Under the pieces are notes generated by a model. The model was not told the DNA's origin and did not search any database. It was given only the letters and a program-made list of their open reading frames with translations. From an uncultured Bacteroidales bacterium (GTDB lineage: Bacteria; Bacteroidota; Bacteroidia; Bacteroidales; F082), in assembly GCA_905234275.1 (NCBI GenBank), contig CAJOHD010000002.1:1-64000 (forward strand): a stretch of 64,000 bases of DNA, given 5' to 3'. The position numbers and the translations under genes are program-made. This document shows positions 9,505 to 18,141 of the stretch, piece after piece. How positions within the stretch are numbered: the first letter of the stretch is position 1; each line of letters begins with the position of its first letter.

Positions 9505-11399
9505 TATCTCACCCTCTTTCCGTGTTTTCTCTCCGGGCGTTCATTCTCTTTTGAGCGCTTCTTCTTATCTCTTTTATCCTTCTTATCCTTCTTATCCTTT
9601 TTATCTTTCTTATCTTTCGTTCTGCTTCTTCGTTCGTGTTTTTCTTCCTCGCGGTCACGACGACGACGGTCTTCGTGGAAACTGTCGCGGGATTTGCGTT
9701 CTTTTTTGGAGGAGATTTCTCCACTACCATCTCTCTTCGTTCGATGTCCGGTCGAAATGACGTTTTTATCCTTTGGTTTCGGCTCGCCGGTAGTGATTTC
9801 CACTCTGATTCCTTCGGTGTTCTTGCTCGGGTCAGCGAAGCAATCTACAATGAATTGGGCTTTGTCGCCATCGACTGCTACAAATGAGAAGTTTTCCATC
9901 AAGTCGATGTGACCGATCTCAATGTCTTTAGTGCCTGTCACATCGTTGATTCTGCCTATCAATGAGTTAGGTTTGATATGGTCGCGCTTGCCCATGCCGA
10001 AAAACAGTCTCACCATGTGCGAGTCATCGTGCACTTTCTTCTCCTTCTTATCAGCGGAGCGCTTATCCTTCTTATCCTCATCAATATTAAGGTCCTTGGC
10101 GTCTTTGTAATAATCCAAAAATCTGTTGAAATTCAGCGCCACCACTCGTGTTATCAGCTCTTCGCGCGTGAGCCAGCTGAGCTTTTTGAACACCACCGGC
10201 AGGTAGTCGTCGATGTCGTCACGCATGATATCGACTTTTTCGAGGTTGTCGATATGGCGGAACAGCTGTTTCTCGCACACCTGCTGTGCTGTCGGGATGA
10301 GACAGCGTTCCATCGGCTGTCCGAGTTGCTTCTCGATAGCTTTGATTTTATGTTTCTCCTTCTGGTGCACGAGGCTGATGCAGATACCGGTCTTGTCGGC
10401 ACGTCCGGTTCTGCCGCTGCGGTGCACGTAGGTGTCGATGTCGTCAGGGAGGTTGTAGTTGATGATATGTGTCAGGTTGTTGACATCCAGTCCGCGGGCT
10501 GCCACGTCAGTAGCTACCAAAATCTGGGTGAAACCTTGGCGGAAATGGTTCATCACGAGGTCGCGCTGCGCCTGCGAGAGGTCTCCATGCAGCGATGCGG
10601 CGTTGTATCCGTCGTGAATAAGACTGTCGGCAACTTCCTGTGTCTCAAGTTTCGTGCGGCAGAAGACGATACCGTAAATCGACGGGTAATAGTCGATCAA
10701 ACGTTTCAGCGCGAGGTAACGGTCGCTCGCCTTAATCATATAATAATTATGGCGCACGTTGGCGGTACCTGAGTTTTTCTGTCCGATGCTGATGCGCACA
10801 GGTTCTTTCATGTATTTGTTGAGAATCTGTTCCACCTCAGCCGGCATTGTCGCTGAAAACAGCAGAGTATTCTTCTCTTCCGGCATATATTCCAAGATCG
10901 CGTCGACATCTTCCTGAAAACCCATGTCGAGCATCTCGTCGGCCTCGTCCAAGACCATCCACTGCACATTGCTGAAGTCGATGCGGTTGCGACGAATCAT
11001 ATCCTGCAGACGACCCGGTGTAGCCACGATGATCTGCGGTTTTTTAGCCAAGCTTTTGAACTGCACCTCGATGCTGGCGCCACCATACACTGGTACTATC
11101 ATGATTTCAGGGATGTATTTAGCATAGCTGAGCAGGTCTTTGGTTATCTGCATGCAAAGCTCACGAGTAGGGCACAAAACCAAAGCCTGAACACTGCGGT
11201 TTTTCGGGTCGATATTCTGCAAAAGCGGCAATCCGAAAGCAGCGGTCTTTCCTGTTCCTGTCTGTGCAAGTCCTACTAAATCAGTGCGTTGCGATAATAA
11301 CACTGGCAACACTTCAGCCTGTATCGGCATAGGCTCCTTAAATCCTAATTCATCAATGGCTCTTAGGATTGCAGGGTTTAAATTGAAATCTTGAAACAT
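9501..11399 (-). CDS. deaD: DEAD-box ATP-dependent RNA helicase with DbpA-type RNA-binding domain
   Basis: The helicase core shows AQTGTGKT (motif I), DEAD within VLDEADEMLD, SAT, and HRSGRTGR (motif VI), followed by a DbpA-like RNA-binding domain beginning near VRLFFGMGKRD. It should unwind RNA in ribosome assembly or cold adaptation. The ATG at 11399 replaces an upstream TTG at 11420. The C-terminal tail is a long Lys/Arg/Asp/Glu-rich disordered stretch, with repeated KKD units. At the start of that tail, about 17 residues (VISTGHRTKRDGSGEIS) are encoded by a degenerate copy of the interspersed GTCATTTCGA palindrome, read through in frame. Confidence 0.93.
   Translation of the reverse strand: MFQDFNLNPAILRAIDELGFKEPMPIQAEVLPVLLSQRTDLVGLAQTGTGKTAAFGLPLLQNIDPKNRSVQALVLCPTRELCMQITKDLLSYAKYIPEIMIVPVYGGASIEVQFKSLAKKPQIIVATPGRLQDMIRRNRIDFSNVQWMVLDEADEMLDMGFQEDVDAILEYMPEEKNTLLFSATMPAEVEQILNKYMKEPVRISIGQKNSGTANVRHNYYMIKASDRYLALKRLIDYYPSIYGIVFCRTKLETQEVADSLIHDGYNAASLHGDLSQAQRDLVMNHFRQGFTQILVATDVAARGLDVNNLTHIINYNLPDDIDTYVHRSGRTGRADKTGICISLVHQKEKHKIKAIEKQLGQPMERCLIPTAQQVCEKQLFRHIDNLEKVDIMRDDIDDYLPVVFKKLSWLTREELITRVVALNFNRFLDYYKDAKDLNIDEDKKDKRSADKKEKKVHDDSHMVRLFFGMGKRDHIKPNSLIGRINDVTGTKDIEIGHIDLMENFSFVAVDGDKAQFIVDCFADPSKNTEGIRVEITTGEPKPKDKNVISTGHRTKRDGSGEISSKKERKSRDSFHEDRRRRDREEEKHERRSRTKDKKDKKDKKDKKDKRDKKKRSKENERPERKHGKRVRY
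9711..9762. repeat. Interspersed palindrome inside deaD
   Basis: The copy reads GGAGATTTCTCCACTACC at one end and GGTCGAAATGACG at the other, matching half of the larger elements at 23595, 28058 and 53807. It lies in frame within the helicase tail. Confidence 0.75.
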
Positions 11400-11417
11400 A
11401 TAATGAAATTGAGGCTG

Positions 11418-11425
11418 CAAAATTA
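11418..11425 (-). promoter_or_regulatory. -7 promoter element for deaD
   Basis: On the minus strand this reads TAATTTTGCAG, 18 bases before the deaD ATG. It is divergent from the promoter of the next gene, 11 bases away. Confidence 0.7.
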
Positions 11426-11436
11426 CAAAAATTTAC

Positions 11437-11444
11437 TATATTTG
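11437..11444 (+). promoter_or_regulatory. -7 promoter element (TATATTTG) for serine hydrolase
   Basis: TATATTTGCAGG lies 19 bases before the start codon of the serine hydrolase gene. Confidence 0.65.
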
Positions 11445-11463
11445 CAGGTTATTTTTTCAAAAG

Positions 11464-12720
11464 ATGAGTAAGCGATTGTTATTTCTTGTATTATCTGTAA
11501 TTTTGATTTCATGTTCATCGAAAGATGAAAAACGATATACCGAAGAAGAGGTCCAATCATGGCCAGTTGTCGATGTCGACTTGATATTCAAGGATTTAGA
11601 CCAGCCAACTCTTGAAAGGAAGGCGGCACAAATCGACAAGTCTTTTCAGAATCTGAAGAAAAAGACCACCTTTAACGGCACGGTTTTGTTTGCCGAAAAG
11701 GGTAGGATAGTGCTCGAAAAAGCTTATGGAGTGAACAATCTGAGAACAAGAAAAGGCGACCTGTCAGTCGACGATGTGTTCCAGCTCAGCTCGGTCTCGA
11801 AGATGTTCACCGCAGAGGCTATCATGATTCTTAAAAGCCGCCAACTCCTTGATTATGATGCAGATATAAGGACTTATATTCCGGAATTCCCTTACGATGG
11901 AATCACCACGAGGATGCTTTTGACACATCGTTCGGGATTGTCGCGTTATGAGACTTTGGCTGATAACTACTGGCCGAACAAGAAGATTCCGTTCACCAAC
12001 AACGACATGATCGACTATTATGTCAAATACCATCCCGATCCGTATTTCAAGCCGGACAACGGTTTCCATTACTGCAACGTGAACTACGCTTTGCTGGCGT
12101 GTATAGTGGAGCGTGTATCGGGCAAGAGCTTTGTCGATTTCATGCGTGAGGATGTTTTTGATGCCGTCGGGATGAACGATTCGTACATCTACGATATGCC
12201 TACCGACACAATGGTTTCACTGTATCTCCCGAACTGCGTTCAGGGATATTATGTCGGCCGCAGACGTCCTCGTCAGGCTCAAAATGAGTATCTCAACGGC
12301 GTCAAAGGCGATAAGATAATGTTTTCCAACGTCGAAGACATGTACCGTTTCAAGGTCGCCATCGATTATGGATTGTTAGTGCCCGATTCCATTCAGAACG
12401 AGGCTTTCATGCCGGGAAGTCCGAAGTATTCAAAGAGAAAGGACAACTACGGTTTCGGCTGGCGTATCTCGCGCAAATATCCCGACTGTTACTACCATTA
12501 CGGCTGGTGGAAGGGCTATCGTTCGTTTTTCATGTTCGACAAAAAGAACGACCGCACCATCATCGTCCTTACCAATACCGATAAAGGTCCTAACTCTGAT
12601 GTCTTCTGGAAGTTGTTGAAAGACAACAGCATATCATTGGCCCCCGCTTCCATCAATATTCCAGTCGTGGAACTTGAAAGACACCTGAACTTCCCGTGCT
12701 CATCGTACCGTGACCGGTGA
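11464..12720 (+). CDS. Serine hydrolase lipoprotein, class C beta-lactamase-like
   Basis: The 418-residue protein has a lipoprotein signal (VILISC, Cys17) and a beta-lactamase/transpeptidase-like fold. The SxxK catalytic motif is SVSK at residues 110-113. The second motif is the YCN of HYCNVNYALLACI, matching the YxN of class C enzymes and D-amino peptidases. It is probably anchored on the periplasmic or outer side and acts on peptidoglycan peptides or another ester or amide; the substrate cannot be told from sequence. Convergent with the response regulator gene, with a two-base gap. Confidence 0.85.
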   Translation: MSKRLLFLVLSVILISCSSKDEKRYTEEEVQSWPVVDVDLIFKDLDQPTLERKAAQIDKSFQNLKKKTTFNGTVLFAEKGRIVLEKAYGVNNLRTRKGDLSVDDVFQLSSVSKMFTAEAIMILKSRQLLDYDADIRTYIPEFPYDGITTRMLLTHRSGLSRYETLADNYWPNKKIPFTNNDMIDYYVKYHPDPYFKPDNGFHYCNVNYALLACIVERVSGKSFVDFMREDVFDAVGMNDSYIYDMPTDTMVSLYLPNCVQGYYVGRRRPRQAQNEYLNGVKGDKIMFSNVEDMYRFKVAIDYGLLVPDSIQNEAFMPGSPKYSKRKDNYGFGWRISRKYPDCYYHYGWWKGYRSFFMFDKKNDRTIIVLTNTDKGPNSDVFWKLLKDNSISLAPASINIPVVELERHLNFPCSSYRDR

Positions 12721-12722
12721 CT

Positions 12723-13412
12723 TTAAAATGGCTGTATGACGAGTCTGTAGCCGACACCATGCACGTTTTCAAGCTTCAAACTCGGGTCCTCACGTAAGAT
12801 GTTTCGCAGCCGTTTGACGTAAACATCCATGTTTCGTGCATTGAAATAATTGTCGGAATGCCACACCCGTTTCAAAGCCAAAGATCGTTCCACCACCCGG
12901 TTTTTATATTCAAGCAAGAGACATAAAAGGTCTAACTCCTTGGATGTCAGCTTCTTTTCCTTCCCGTTGTACGACAGCACATTGTGCAATGTGTCCAAGG
13001 TGCAGTTCCCGATGCTTAAATAATGCAGCTTGTTCTCAGTGTTTTTAGCTCTTTTTTGAATTGCTTTGATGCGCAAGCCGAGTTCTTCCATGCTGAAAGG
13101 CCGCGCCAGAAAATCGTCGGCGCCATTGTTAAAAGCCTTGATGATTTCGTTTTGATGCGGGTTGGTGCCAATAAAAACTATCGGAATGAACCTGTTTTTC
13201 TGACGAATCTCTCTCGCTAAATCAATGCTGCTAATGACAGAAATGTCAGCGTCGATCAGCACAAAGTCGAACTGTTCCTTGCGAAAAAGCTGTAAAGCCG
13301 ACTCCCCGTCGAGACAAATCTGAGTGGGATAGCCACATGTTACAAGGTAGTTTTTTGTTATCGAAGCCAAATCCTTGTCGTGCTCCGCCAAAAGAATTTT
13401 TAGTTCTAACAT
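12723..13412 (-). CDS. OmpR-family response regulator with altered receiver residues
   Basis: A 229-residue protein with a receiver domain (1-115) and a winged-helix DNA-binding domain ending in NVHGVGYRLV. Asp54 is in place for phosphorylation. Three other conserved positions differ: the acidic pair is Glu10-His11, the Thr/Ser switch position is Gly82, and the conserved Lys is Arg104 (ARPF in place of KPF). No histidine kinase gene is adjacent. This suggests an atypical regulator that may not depend on normal phosphorylation. Family assignment is secure; the regulatory mode is inferred. Confidence 0.88.
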   Translation of the reverse strand: MLELKILLAEHDKDLASITKNYLVTCGYPTQICLDGESALQLFRKEQFDFVLIDADISVISSIDLAREIRQKNRFIPIVFIGTNPHQNEIIKAFNNGADDFLARPFSMEELGLRIKAIQKRAKNTENKLHYLSIGNCTLDTLHNVLSYNGKEKKLTSKELDLLCLLLEYKNRVVERSLALKRVWHSDNYFNARNMDVYVKRLRNILREDPSLKLENVHGVGYRLVIQPF

Positions 13413-13586
13413 GTTTAGTTTGTTTTGAAAAATGTTTCATCACAAAATTATAAAAATAAAAAATCTGTTTGGAAAAATTAGGCTGTAAATTATTCTGGAT
13501 TAGTGTTTTTTAACATAAATTGCATTTTTTTGCAAGAAATCTTAAAATTTTTTTACAAAAAAAGCTTCCATATTAAAAAAATTGTG

Positions 13587-13594
13587 TATTTTTG
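13587..13594 (+). promoter_or_regulatory. -7 promoter element (TATTTTTG) of candidate ncRNA
   Basis: TATTTTTGCAG lies just upstream of a structured region with no open reading frame, giving a predicted start near 13600. Confidence 0.65.
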
Positions 13595-13599
13595 CAGTG

Positions 13600-13719
13600 C
13601 GTAACGATGTACATCCATAGTTCCCTATCCAGGGAATTTACATTGTTCGTAAAAGGTTTCATAAATTTTGGTTTTTGGTTCTGGGAACCGTCTCCGCTCA
13701 AGAGACGGTTCCTTTTTTT
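13600..13719 (+). ncRNA. Candidate structured small RNA
   Basis: This about 120-base transcript candidate has a promoter at its 5' side. An outer stem pairs AACGATGTA (13603) with TACATTGTT (13639), allowing one G-U pair. It encloses a 6-bp hairpin TTCCCT / AGGGAA (13621-13636). The 3' end is a strong terminator, an 11-bp stem GGAACCGTCTC / GAGACGGTTCC (13684-13712) followed by seven T. No protein is encoded. The terminator may also serve nadD from the other side, whose stop codon is formed by the T-run. The family was not recognised. Confidence 0.6.
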
Positions 13720-14302
13720 ATTGCTTTTCGTAGAAGTGCATGTCGATGATGTATTTGTAAACCTCGCGTGGCATGAAATAGCGCACGTCGTGACCTTCGC
13801 TGATGGCGTTTCTGATGAATGTCGACGACACCTCGATCTCGGGCGCTTCCACCACCTGAACCGATGGATGTTCAACTAACTCATTGCTGCTGTAGCCTTT
13901 ACGTGGATAGACGAGCAGGTGATGGTACTTCAAAATCATCTCGTAGTTCTTCCATTTTTTGAAGCTCTCGATGTTGTCCATCCCGCAAATCAGGTAAAAA
14001 TCGGTGTTCGGGTGACGCTCGGCCAGCCTTGTCAAAGTGTCAATGGTATATGACGGCTGCGGCATGTAAAACTCGATGTCGCACACATGAAAACGCTCGT
14101 CGTCTTTTATCGCCATCTCCACCATATACAGGCGATGACGGTCGGCAAGCAGCGACTTCTTGTCCTTGAACGGGTTCTGCGGCGACACCACAAACCAAAT
14201 CTCATCCAGCCCACCGTACTCAGCGAGGTAGTTCGCAAGCATCAGGTGTCCGTTATGAATTGGGTTGAATGACCCGAAAAATAACCCGATTTTCGTTTTC
14301 AT
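13718..14302 (-). CDS. nadD: Nicotinate-nucleotide adenylyltransferase
   Basis: The 194-residue protein starts MKTKIGLFFGSFNPIHNGH, with the (H/T)xGH nucleotidyltransferase motif (HNGH), and has the C-terminal SSTFIRN block of the NadD family. It adenylates nicotinate mononucleotide in NAD synthesis. Length is normal. It lies downstream of yicC on the same strand with about 95 bases of repeat between them. Confidence 0.93.
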   Translation of the reverse strand: MKTKIGLFFGSFNPIHNGHLMLANYLAEYGGLDEIWFVVSPQNPFKDKKSLLADRHRLYMVEMAIKDDERFHVCDIEFYMPQPSYTIDTLTRLAERHPNTDFYLICGMDNIESFKKWKNYEMILKYHHLLVYPRKGYSSNELVEHPSVQVVEAPEIEVSSTFIRNAISEGHDVRYFMPREVYKYIIDMHFYEKQ

Positions 14303-14303
14303 A

Positions 14304-14399
14304 GTCGTTAGTTTTTAGTCGTTAGTTTTTAGTCGTTAGTTTTTAGTCTTTAGTTTTTAGCAGTTTTTACTAAAGTCTAAAGACTAACGACTAAAGACT
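14304..14399. repeat. Heptamer-like tandem repeat with inverted half
   Basis: Several copies of TAGTCGTTAGTTTT are followed by the inverted form (ACTAAAGTCTAAAGACTAACGACTAAAG broken into short units), so the tract can fold back on itself. A relative lies at 38765. It fills the nadD-yicC gap. Confidence 0.7.
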
Positions 14400-15267
14400 A
14401 TAATATATTGAACAACTGTTCTTTTATCTTTTCAAGTTCATCCTTCATTTTCACGACAAGGCGTTGAATATCAGCGTCGTTAGCTTTCGAGCCGAGGGTG
14501 TTGATCTCGCGTCCCATCTCCTGGGCGATGAAGCCGAGTTTCTTGCCCGCGCCTTCCTCGTCGATGGTCTCCTTGAAGTAGTCGCAATGTTTGCGGAGGC
14601 GCACTTTTTCCTCGGTGATATCGAGCTTTTCAAGATAGAAAATGAGTTCCTGCTCGAAGCGGTTTTCGTCGTATTCGCCCGATGTCAGCTCCTGCAGATT
14701 CTTGATCAGACGGCCTTTTATCGTCTCATGACGGTTCTTTTCGAAAGGCTCCACCTCGCCAAGATATCCGAGAATCAAATCGACACGTTTCAGAAGGTCT
14801 TTCTTTAGAATTGCGCCTTCCTTGGCTCTGAAATCGTCAGTCATTGCTATGGCTTGCAGCAACGTCTCCTTTATTTTTTCAAGAAATTCCTCGTCGTAAT
14901 TCTGCTCCGGCGATACGAAGATGCCCGGCATCCTGAACACTATTGCGGCTATGTCTTTCGATTCCGGGATGTTATATTCCTTCGAAATGCCTTGGATTTG
15001 CTCGAGATATGAGGCTACAACCTCCTTTTCGATATGGGTGTTTTGCGCCACATCGGTGTTGGTTATGGTGAGCATCACGTCGACTTTTCCGCGCTGTAGG
15101 CGTGTCGCAATCTCATTGCGGTAGTCGAATTCGTTGGCCTTGAGCTCCTGTGGAAGTTTCATGATAAGGTCTAACTGCTTGCTGTTCAATGTCTTAATCT
15201 CGACACAGATATTGTTGTTCTTAAAAATTTGCTCGGCCTTGCCGTAGCCTGTCATCGAACGAATCAT
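14398..15267 (-). CDS. yicC: YicC/YloC family endoribonuclease
   Basis: The ATG at 15267 gives the canonical N terminus MIRSMTGYG; upstream codons to 15309 are non-homologous. The C terminus has EMGREINTLGSKA, typical of the family. YicC proteins are endoribonucleases involved in small-RNA decay in Escherichia coli. Length of 289 residues is normal. The 3' end of the gene abuts the repeat before nadD. Confidence 0.92.
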   Translation of the reverse strand: MIRSMTGYGKAEQIFKNNNICVEIKTLNSKQLDLIMKLPQELKANEFDYRNEIATRLQRGKVDVMLTITNTDVAQNTHIEKEVVASYLEQIQGISKEYNIPESKDIAAIVFRMPGIFVSPEQNYDEEFLEKIKETLLQAIAMTDDFRAKEGAILKKDLLKRVDLILGYLGEVEPFEKNRHETIKGRLIKNLQELTSGEYDENRFEQELIFYLEKLDITEEKVRLRKHCDYFKETIDEEGAGKKLGFIAQEMGREINTLGSKANDADIQRLVVKMKDELEKIKEQLFNIL

Positions 15268-15286
15268 CTTCAAAAATAATTTTTTG

Positions 15287-15294
15287 CAAAGATA
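15287..15294 (-). promoter_or_regulatory. -7 promoter element for yicC
   Basis: The minus strand reads TATCTTTGCA, 20 bases upstream of the yicC ATG. Confidence 0.7.
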
Positions 15295-15319
15295 ATGTTT
15301 TTTAAACAAAAATTATCAT

Positions 15320-15327
15320 TAACTTTG
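15320..15327 (+). promoter_or_regulatory. -7 promoter element (TAACTTTG) for rocD
   Basis: TAACTTTG lies 59 bases before the rocD start and is divergent from the yicC promoter. Confidence 0.6.
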
Positions 15328-15385
15328 TGGACTATTTAGAAAAATTAACAATTCACAAAATATTAACATTTAAAATTAGGATTTT

Positions 15386-16612
15386 ATGTCACAGAAAATG
15401 ACTTCACAGGATTACATGGACATGGAAGCTCGCTATGGTGCTCACAACTATCACCCGCTTCCGGTTGTTTTAGCAAAAGGTAAAGGTGCCAAAGTTTGGG
15501 ACGTTGAAGGCAAGGAATATTACGATTTCTTGTCAGCATATTCAGCTGTCAACCAGGGTCACTGCCACCCTGCAATCATCAAGGCTATGACTGAACAGGC
15601 TGAGAAACTGACACTTAGTTCACGCGCTTTCTACAACGACGCTCTCGGTCCATGGGAAAAATATGTTACAGAATATTTCGGCTACGACAAGGTTTTGCCG
15701 ATGAACACCGGCGCTGAGGCTGACGAGACAGCTCTTAAGCTCGCACGTCGTTGGGGTACAGTGTGCAAGGGCATCCCGAATGACGAGGTGACCATCGTGT
15801 GCTGCGAGGGCAACTTCCACGGCCGCACCATCACCATCATCACCATGTCGAACGACCCTGATTCATATGCAAACTATGGTCCTCTGACACCTGGTTTCAT
15901 CCGCATCCCTTACAACGATCCTGACGCATTGGAAAAGGTTCTCGCTAAGGACGGCAAGAAGATCGCAGGTTTCCTGTTGGAGCCAATCCAAGGTGAAGCT
16001 GGCGTTTACGTTCCGGATGAAGGTTATCTGAAGAAATGCTACGACATCTGCAAGAAATACAACGTTTTGTTCATGGCCGATGAGGTTCAGGCTGGTATCG
16101 CCCGTACAGGTAAGATGCTCGCTTGCGACCACGAAGGCGTTCGTCCTGACATCCTTATCCTCGGTAAGGCTCTCGGCGGCGGCGTAGTGCCAGTATCAGC
16201 AGTGCTTTGCGACGACCCAATCATGATGAACATCAAACCGGGTGAGCACGGCTCAACATTCGGCGGTAACCCAATCGCAGCAAGAGTTTCTATCGCTGCA
16301 TTGCAGGTCATTAAAGATGAACATTTGATGGAGAACGCTGAGCGTCTCGGTAAGATTTTCCGTGAGGAAATTATGAAGATTAACCACCCGATGATTCAGA
16401 AGGTGCGCGGTAAAGGTTTGCTTAACGCAGTGATTATCAAGCCTATGAACGGCAAAGAGGCATGGGATGTGTGCTTGAAGATGCGCGACAACGGTATCCT
16501 CGCCAAGCCAACCCACCAGCACATCATCCGCTTCGCTCCACCATTAGTGATCACCGAAGCCGAACTGAGAGACGCTATCGAGAGAATTAAGAAATCGATA
16601 ATGGCGTTCTAA
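15386..16612 (+). CDS. rocD: Ornithine--oxo-acid aminotransferase
   Basis: The 408-residue protein is a class III PLP aminotransferase. The N-terminal [15 protein letters not shown] block is typical of ornithine aminotransferase, and the PLP lysine is Lys261 in LGKALGGG. It converts ornithine and 2-oxoglutarate to glutamate semialdehyde and glutamate in arginine or proline metabolism. It stands alone with its own promoter. Codon use is strongly biased towards C-ending codons, as in highly expressed genes of this window (mutA, lysS). Confidence 0.93.
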   Translation: MSQKMTSQDYMDMEARYGAHNYHPLPVVLAKGKGAKVWDVEGKEYYDFLSAYSAVNQGHCHPAIIKAMTEQAEKLTLSSRAFYNDALGPWEKYVTEYFGYDKVLPMNTGAEADETALKLARRWGTVCKGIPNDEVTIVCCEGNFHGRTITIITMSNDPDSYANYGPLTPGFIRIPYNDPDALEKVLAKDGKKIAGFLLEPIQGEAGVYVPDEGYLKKCYDICKKYNVLFMADEVQAGIARTGKMLACDHEGVRPDILILGKALGGGVVPVSAVLCDDPIMMNIKPGEHGSTFGGNPIAARVSIAALQVIKDEHLMENAERLGKIFREEIMKINHPMIQKVRGKGLLNAVIIKPMNGKEAWDVCLKMRDNGILAKPTHQHIIRFAPPLVITEAELRDAIERIKKSIMAF

Positions 16613-16646
16613 GACAAGCTGTCTTTTGACAGACAGGTTTTATATT

Positions 16647-16715
16647 AGACAGGATTAACAAGATTAACAGGATTTTGGACGACCAGATAACTTGTAAATC
16701 TTGTTAATGCTGTCT
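16647..16715. repeat. Inverted repeat between rocD and the next gene
   Basis: The 19-base arm AGACAGGATTAACAAGATT (16647) is matched in inverted form at 16697-16715 with one mismatch, 31 bases apart. The element lies between two convergent genes. It may act as a bidirectional terminator or be an interspersed repeat. Confidence 0.65.
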
Positions 16716-16727
16716 AAATATTATTTG

Positions 16728-18119
16728 TCAAAACAAAACCACCCAATCTTCATTAACCAGATAAACCTTTTCACAACTCTTCGGAAGATGAATAGTCCAA
16801 ATCAGACTGCCGGAACTGTCGATGAGGCTCAGCTTCCTGTCCTTTTTCCAGTAATAGGAGAGGAGGAAATCGCCGTCTGATTTATGAACGGCGTCGGCAA
16901 GGACGAAGTCGGATTCAGCGATGCCGTGCCTCAAGTCGAAATGAGCGTTTTCGTTCGGGAATGGCAACTCTATTTGGTTCCCATTTTCGTAATTCGTTAT
17001 CACAGGCGCCGCATTGAAATAGGCGTTCTGGCTGTCGATTTTGATGAGACAAAGTCGCGTCCCGAGACCGTGTTTTTCGTTAAACTCGGGAATAAATGCA
17101 TTGTCAACCAACGACTTGAACCTGATTTCGCCGTCACGCCGCTCCATCCGGCAAAGAATCCGTTTCTCACTTTTTTCCTTTTGTGAAACACCCAAAACGA
17201 TATTGTCCCAGTCTTTGATTAAGAACACGCAGTTTTGCCAGGCACAGACTTCGAAATCGTTGAATCTCAACGAGTCACGGAAGCGAAAAGGATAAACCTC
17301 TTTGATTTCCAGATTCTTATCCAGCCCGACGATGGCAGTCTCATTCAAAATCCTTACAGTCGAGTCCTGATGCTCCTCGTTGAAATACGTGTCCGTGTGA
17401 TTCACATTGACAAGCAGAAACAGCGTGTCCTGAAAAACGCAGCCGTTGTCGATTTTTATCTTGCCGAAATCGGGGATATACGGCCTAATTTGGTCGGAAT
17501 ATCTGCGAACCTCTCTCAAAGTCTTCCTGTCGCCGAAAATGTTGAAATAAAGCTTCTCAAGATCTGTTTTCGAGAAATCCTGACTGAAAATGTGTTTGAA
17601 CTTTTCATCGAAAAGATGCAATTCATGATAGGAGAAATCCATAATTAAATAATTGTCATTCAATGAGATACATCTATTTTGTTCCGATAAAACCACATCA
17701 TCGGGCAACTTGGCCGTAACCAGTCCCAAGGAGCCGGCGTTTTGAAGTTTTTTTAGAATAGGAATCCATTTTTTGCTTTGATTAAGTTCGGCATCAAAAA
17801 CAAGTTCGCCGTCTTTGTAAAGGTACAGCCAAGGAAAGATGTTGTGCGACAACGATTTAAACAAAGTGTCATCGCAAATTATGTCGTAATTGCGGTTGAT
17901 TTTCAGGTATTTGTCTGAAAACTTTTGCGCTTCTTTCAGATTTGCTGTTTGAAACAGCAGATGCAGGCTGCAATCCTCGCTGATGCTGTCGAGGAAGCGG
18001 TATTCGTTGTAACAGTTCGGGCACAGGTTGGTGTTGGCGGTGACCACGACCTCGAGCTTCTGCTTATGCGAACAGGCCATTAAACCTAATAGGATATAGA
18101 ATAACAGGAGTTTTTTCAT
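16728..18119 (-). CDS. Predicted lipoprotein with thioredoxin-like CPNC motif and propeller-like C-terminal region
   Basis: The ATG at 18119 gives a lipoprotein signal (LLGLMAC) in a 463-residue protein. A thioredoxin-like region near residues 20-120 contains CPNC after a beta strand. The rest has repeated hydrophobic strands with Asp/Asn turns, as in six-bladed beta-propeller-like proteins of Bacteroidota. It may be an envelope redox or sensing protein. The assignment is tentative. It is the last gene of a four-gene minus-strand run of exported proteins (21028 to 16728), 22 bases after its upstream neighbour. Confidence 0.65.
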   Translation of the reverse strand: MKKLLLFYILLGLMACSHKQKLEVVVTANTNLCPNCYNEYRFLDSISEDCSLHLLFQTANLKEAQKFSDKYLKINRNYDIICDDTLFKSLSHNIFPWLYLYKDGELVFDAELNQSKKWIPILKKLQNAGSLGLVTAKLPDDVVLSEQNRCISLNDNYLIMDFSYHELHLFDEKFKHIFSQDFSKTDLEKLYFNIFGDRKTLREVRRYSDQIRPYIPDFGKIKIDNGCVFQDTLFLLVNVNHTDTYFNEEHQDSTVRILNETAIVGLDKNLEIKEVYPFRFRDSLRFNDFEVCAWQNCVFLIKDWDNIVLGVSQKEKSEKRILCRMERRDGEIRFKSLVDNAFIPEFNEKHGLGTRLCLIKIDSQNAYFNAAPVITNYENGNQIELPFPNENAHFDLRHGIAESDFVLADAVHKSDGDFLLSYYWKKDRKLSLIDSSGSLIWTIHLPKSCEKVYLVNEDWVVLF

Positions 18120-18141
18120 GGAAAATTTGTAAAAAATTACT

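Noticed and set aside
9978..10772. 264-codon open frame on the plus strand
   Set aside because: It is the mirror of the DEAD-box helicase coding strand and has no start signals or recognisable domain.
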